Part shown: positions 5,531-7,801 of the stretch, piece after piece
Layout: each line of letters starts with the position of its first letter
Numbering within the stretch: position 1 is the stretch's first letter
Origin: an uncultured Clostridia bacterium
GTDB lineage: Bacteria; Bacillota; Clostridia; TANB77; CAG-508
Assembly: GCA_947623615.1 (NCBI GenBank)
Contig: CANQHH010000061.1
Location: 1 to 7,801, forward strand
DNA: 7,801 nucleotides
Direction: 5' to 3'
The notes under the pieces: model-generated
The model's input: the letters and a program-made list of their open reading frames with translations, nothing else
Database searches by the model: none
What the model was told of the DNA's origin: nothing
Translations under genes and position numbers: made by a program

Positions 5531-6077
5531 ATGGAAACACAAACATTTGCAGATTATATCTTATCAGAAAAAGATTGGCTAAAAAAAATGGAAATTGTAT
5601 ATTATCTACAAAAAAAAGCTGGTATTTTCTACGATAGTTCTGTTGTATTTAAAACATTTTTAGCAAAGTTGTTTTTAGATAATGAAGAACTGGGAGTAGA
5701 TAAAAATGTAGTTATAACAGCTTGTTTGTTGTGTAATTGTAAAAAGAGTGCAATTACTCAGGATTTCTCAAAGGTTAAGTATTATGCAAAGGAACGGAGC
5801 AGATTATTTACATAAGTTGGGATTTTCAGAAAAGTTTTGTAGAATATGTGAAGGAGTAAATAGATATAGTAATCAAGAAATTAGAGAGAGAGAAAGTGAT
5901 ATTTTAGAGCTTGTAGACCAATTTGGTGGAATGCTTTTAGATAGACCAGAAAGAATTGCATTTAAAGTTGACGAAGCACTGGTATTACTAGAATATAGAA
6001 ATTTAAAAGATTCAAACAATATATATTTACCTCAGTTCAAAGAATTTGTTAATAAAATGGAGGCGATTTTAATATGA
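5531..6077 (+). pseudogene. Frameshifted gene for a degenerate HD-domain-like protein (181 aa if repaired)
   Basis: The frame from 5531 runs to a stop at 5815, while the continuing protein is in the next frame from 5796 to 6077. Dropping one base near 5795 (AAG-GAA-c-GGA-GCA) joins 'KVKYYAKE' to 'GADYLHKLGFSEKF' and gives an uninterrupted 181-residue protein. AGGGGG (5518-5523) lies 7 nt before the ATG. The joined protein is helical. Its layout resembles an HD-type phosphohydrolase: 'VVITACLLCNCKK' (60-72) sits where 'ALLHDIGK' would be, 'GADYLHKLGF' (89-98) follows, and 'ILELVDQFGGMLLDR' (124-138) resembles the late 'I..ivD.fd....R' motif. The catalytic His-Asp are replaced (Cys-Asn), so it would be non-catalytic even when intact. 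The HD relation is my inference. The break could be a real mutation or a sequencing/assembly error. Confidence 0.7.
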
Positions 6078-6322
6078 ATACATTTGAGCAAAATGGCCCT
6101 GTTAAAAATTCTGCGATTTCGGAAGTAGCAAAAATGATAAATGATTCAAACGGAGTAAAAGACTCTATGAAAATTGTGGCTTCAGCAGAAAGAAAGATAA
6201 CAGAAAAAATAAAAAATCCGACCAAGGAAAATAACGATAAATACGAAACACCAATAGTAACAGCAAAAGATATAATACACGAAATGTATAGAGACATGGA
6301 AGATGAAGGTATGGAAATATAA
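6074..6322 (+). CDS. Small hypothetical protein, charged and helical (82 aa)
   Basis: The ATG overlaps the TGA of the preceding frameshifted gene (ATGA), which implies translational coupling and a shared transcript. TGGAGG (6058-6063) lies 10 nt upstream. The protein is hydrophilic with no membrane segment. A helical first half (SAISEVAKMINDSNGVKDSMKIVASAERKITEKIK) is followed by an acidic C-terminus (IIHEMYRDMEDEGMEI). A minus-strand frame over the same DNA (6049-6297) is a shadow. Not recognised. The tight coupling suggests it works with the degenerate HD protein. Confidence 0.75.
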   Translation: MNTFEQNGPVKNSAISEVAKMINDSNGVKDSMKIVASAERKITEKIKNPTKENNDKYETPIVTAKDIIHEMYRDMEDEGMEI

Positions 6323-6339
6323 TCATATATAAATTTTAC

Positions 6340-6377
6340 AAAGGATTGGATAAATTTTTTACCAATCCTTTTGTTTT
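6340..6377 (+). terminator. Hairpin: operon terminator or leader attenuator before the EndoQ-like gene
   Basis: A perfect 10-bp stem AAAGGATTGG (6340-6349) / CCAATCCTTT (6362-6371) with a 12-nt A/T loop, followed by TGTTTTAG. It sits 18 nt after the 82-aa gene and only 16 nt before the EndoQ-like start codon. No promoter fits between it and that gene. Either transcription reads through in a controlled way, or transcripts begin upstream (a bare TATAAT lies at 6318-6323) and cross the hairpin. Confidence 0.6.
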
Positions 6378-6393
6378 AGAAAGGGAGAAATTT

Positions 6394-7587
6394 ATGAACG
6401 AAATGTTTGCAGATTTACATGTACATATAGGAAGAAGTGAGAATGGTAAACCAATAAAAATAACAGCGGCAAGGTCGCTTAACTTTGCGAATATAGCAAA
6501 AGAGTGTGCAGATAGAAAAGGAATAAATATAGTAGGAATTATAGATTGTGCATCACCATATGTAATAGAAGATATTGAAAGATTTTTAAGTACGGGAGAG
6601 GCGTATGAAATTGAAGATGGAGGAATAATATACAAAAATAAAGTTTGTATTATTTTAGGAAGTGAAATAGAAACATCTGAAATAAATGATGAAGGAAAAA
6701 CAGGAAGTGCTCATAATTTATGTTATTTTCCAAAGTTGTCAGATATAAAAGGCTTTTCAAGAGAAATGCAAAAATACATAAAAAATATAACATTAAGTTC
6801 ACAAAGAGCTTGTATATCTGCATATGAATTGATAGATATTGTGGAAAAATATAATGGGATACTTATTCCAGCACATGTTTTTACACCACATAAAAGTTTT
6901 TATGGAAATTGTACTGATAGATTAGAAAAGATTTTTAAAGAAAAGTTTAACAAAGTATTTGCAATAGAATTAGGCTTAAGTTCAGATACATATTTAGCAG
7001 ATGAAATATCAGAATTAGAGACGAGGACATTTTTAACAAATTCAGATGCTCATTCTTTACCCAAAATAGCCAGAGAATACAATAAAATTCTATTACAAGA
7101 TATTAGTTTTAAAGAATTGGTGAAAGCTTTAAAAAACAAAGATGGCAGAAAAATTGTAGCTAATTATGGTTTAGATCCTAAACTTGGTAAATATCATAGA
7201 ACATATTGTGAAATTTGTGGAAAAGCAATAGAAGGAAAAGCTCCTATAACGCATTGTGATAGTTGTAAAGAAGAAAAAATAACAATGGGAGTTTTTGATA
7301 GAATAGAAATGATAAAAGATAAAGAAACTACTCAAAGCCCAGAAACGAGACCACCATATATTTATCAAATTCCGTTGACATTTATGCCAGGGCTAGGAGG
7401 AAAAACTATAGATAAATTATTAGACCATTTTGATACAGAGATGAATATACTTCATAAATTATCACAAGATGATATAGAAGCAGTAGTTGGAACAAAAATA
7501 GCAAATACTATTGTAAATGCAAGAGAAGGCAAGGTAAACATACAAGCTGGAGGTGGAGGAGTTTATGGTAAGCTAACAGCTTGTTAG
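6394..7587 (+). CDS. EndoQ-like PHP-domain protein (putative DNA repair endonuclease)
   Basis: The PHP phosphoesterase metal ligands appear in order: 'DLHVHIGRS' (H9, H11), 'GIIDCASP' (D51), 'GSEIET' (E91), 'SAHNLCYFP' (H107), 'IPAHVFTPHKSFYG' (H161, H166) and 'TNSDAHS' (D218, H220). A zinc-ribbon follows: C272-x2-C275, then C288-x2-C291. A helix-hairpin-helix-like region comes next (PLTFMPGLGGKTIDKLLDHF, then DIEAVVGTKIANTIVNAREG). The C-terminus has a GGGG-VYG tail. This layout (PHP, Zn-finger, HhH; 397 residues) matches the TIGR00375/EndoQ group, whose studied members nick DNA 5' of deaminated bases (uracil, hypoxanthine). Start chosen at 6394 because AAGGGAG (6381-6387) lies 6 nt upstream; the earlier ATG at 6346 lies inside a terminator-like hairpin. 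spoIIM follows after 62 nt. Confidence 0.9.
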   Translation: MNEMFADLHVHIGRSENGKPIKITAARSLNFANIAKECADRKGINIVGIIDCASPYVIEDIERFLSTGEAYEIEDGGIIYKNKVCIILGSEIETSEINDEGKTGSAHNLCYFPKLSDIKGFSREMQKYIKNITLSSQRACISAYELIDIVEKYNGILIPAHVFTPHKSFYGNCTDRLEKIFKEKFNKVFAIELGLSSDTYLADEISELETRTFLTNSDAHSLPKIAREYNKILLQDISFKELVKALKNKDGRKIVANYGLDPKLGKYHRTYCEICGKAIEGKAPITHCDSCKEEKITMGVFDRIEMIKDKETTQSPETRPPYIYQIPLTFMPGLGGKTIDKLLDHFDTEMNILHKLSQDDIEAVVGTKIANTIVNAREGKVNIQAGGGGVYGKLTAC

Positions 7588-7649
7588 AAAATAGTTCTAA
7601 AATCTCATTTTATCGAATAGATATTATGTATAAAAATATGGAGGATAAA

Positions 7650-7801
7650 ATGAGAAATACAACCAGAAAAAAGAATAAACCTAAGCTAAAGAATGTTATA
7701 ATTAAAAATATATATAATAATTTAAAAGAATATATAATAGTAACAATAATATTTGTAATAGGTATATTAGGTGGAATAATATTTATAAATAATGTCAATG
7801 A
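7650..7801 (+). CDS. spoIIM: Stage II sporulation protein M, N-terminus (cut by window edge)
   Basis: Only the first 50 codons are present. A Lys/Arg-rich cytoplasmic start is followed by 'IYNNLKEYIIVTIIFVIGILGGIIFINNVN', the typical first membrane helix of SpoIIM with its Gly-rich end and 'INN' exit. SpoIIM is a polytopic membrane protein of the SpoIIDMP complex, which removes septal peptidoglycan so the mother cell can engulf the forespore. TGGAGG (7639-7644) lies 5 nt before the ATG. No terminator separates it from the EndoQ-like gene. I could not find a convincing sigma-E promoter in the 62-nt gap. The assignment rests on the short N-terminus and is good but not certain. Confidence 0.75.
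   Translation, partial: MRNTTRKKNKPKLKNVIIKNIYNNLKEYIIVTIIFVIGILGGIIFINNVN

Noticed and set aside
5748..5795. GTG as an independent start for the second half of the frameshifted gene
   Set aside because: No Shine-Dalgarno precedes it. The residues before 5796 in that frame are unlike the rest, whereas joining at 5795 gives one continuous protein.
5786..5800. Programmed +1 frameshift at GAA-CGG
   Set aside because: The site does not allow re-pairing of the Glu tRNA in the +1 frame and there is no stimulatory stop or evident structure, so mutation or sequencing error is simpler.
6049..6635. Minus-strand frames over the 82-aa and EndoQ-like genes
   Set aside because: They are shadows of well-supported plus-strand genes and lack ribosome binding sites.
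7573..7587. CTAACA-GCT-TGTTAG hairpin at the end of the EndoQ-like gene
   Set aside because: The stem is short and AT-rich and no T-run follows, so it is not a credible terminator.
7588..7649. Sigma-E-type promoter before spoIIM
   Set aside because: I looked for ATA-like -35 and CATA-like -10 elements at proper spacing. Only partial matches in A/T-rich DNA were found, not enough to call.
7610..7798. Minus-strand hydrophobic frame over the spoIIM start
   Set aside because: It is the antisense of the SpoIIM membrane helix and has no initiation signals.

Overview
The window is strongly AT-rich. Shine-Dalgarno sites are clear, Trp is read from TGG and TGA is used as a stop. The gene set (a radical-SAM/SPASM protein, tmcAL, coaE, rnhA, an EndoQ-like PHP protein and the start of spoIIM) points to a low-GC, endospore-forming Firmicute, probably an anaerobic and possibly uncultured Clostridia-type gut bacterium. 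The lineage is an inference from gene content and base composition. Nothing is visibly phage- or transposon-derived, and there is no CRISPR array, tRNA or rRNA.

Left part (1-3018), accessory in character: the C-terminal part of a SPASM-domain radical-SAM protein runs in from the left edge and ends at a bidirectional terminator. A small membrane-anchored protein on the minus strand converges on that terminator. It is divergent from a two-gene plus-strand unit: a 118-residue protein with an Asn-homopolymer tail, then a metallo-beta-lactamase-fold hydrolase. The divergent intergenic region (1440-1746) holds two near-palindromic 18-bp operator-like sites with centres 32 bp apart, candidate promoters overlapping them, and a leader of about 130 nt with mutually exclusive pairings.

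Middle part (3047-5446), housekeeping: rnhA (RNase HI, minus) and tmcAL (tRNA-Met cytidine acetate ligase, plus) diverge from one 13-bp symmetric element that serves as an extended -10 on both strands. tmcAL is followed closely by coaE (dephospho-CoA kinase, last step of CoA synthesis).

Right part (5447-7801): a near-consensus promoter precedes a gene broken by a one-base frameshift. Its repaired 181-residue product looks like a degenerate HD-domain protein. An 82-residue unknown overlaps its stop codon. A hairpin then precedes an EndoQ-like PHP-domain protein (putative DNA repair endonuclease), and the start of spoIIM (engulfment during sporulation) runs off the right edge.

The most interesting items are the paired-operator divergent region with its structured leader, the symmetric shared promoter of rnhA/tmcAL, and the frameshifted degenerate-HD gene. 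I found no convincing complete new system.
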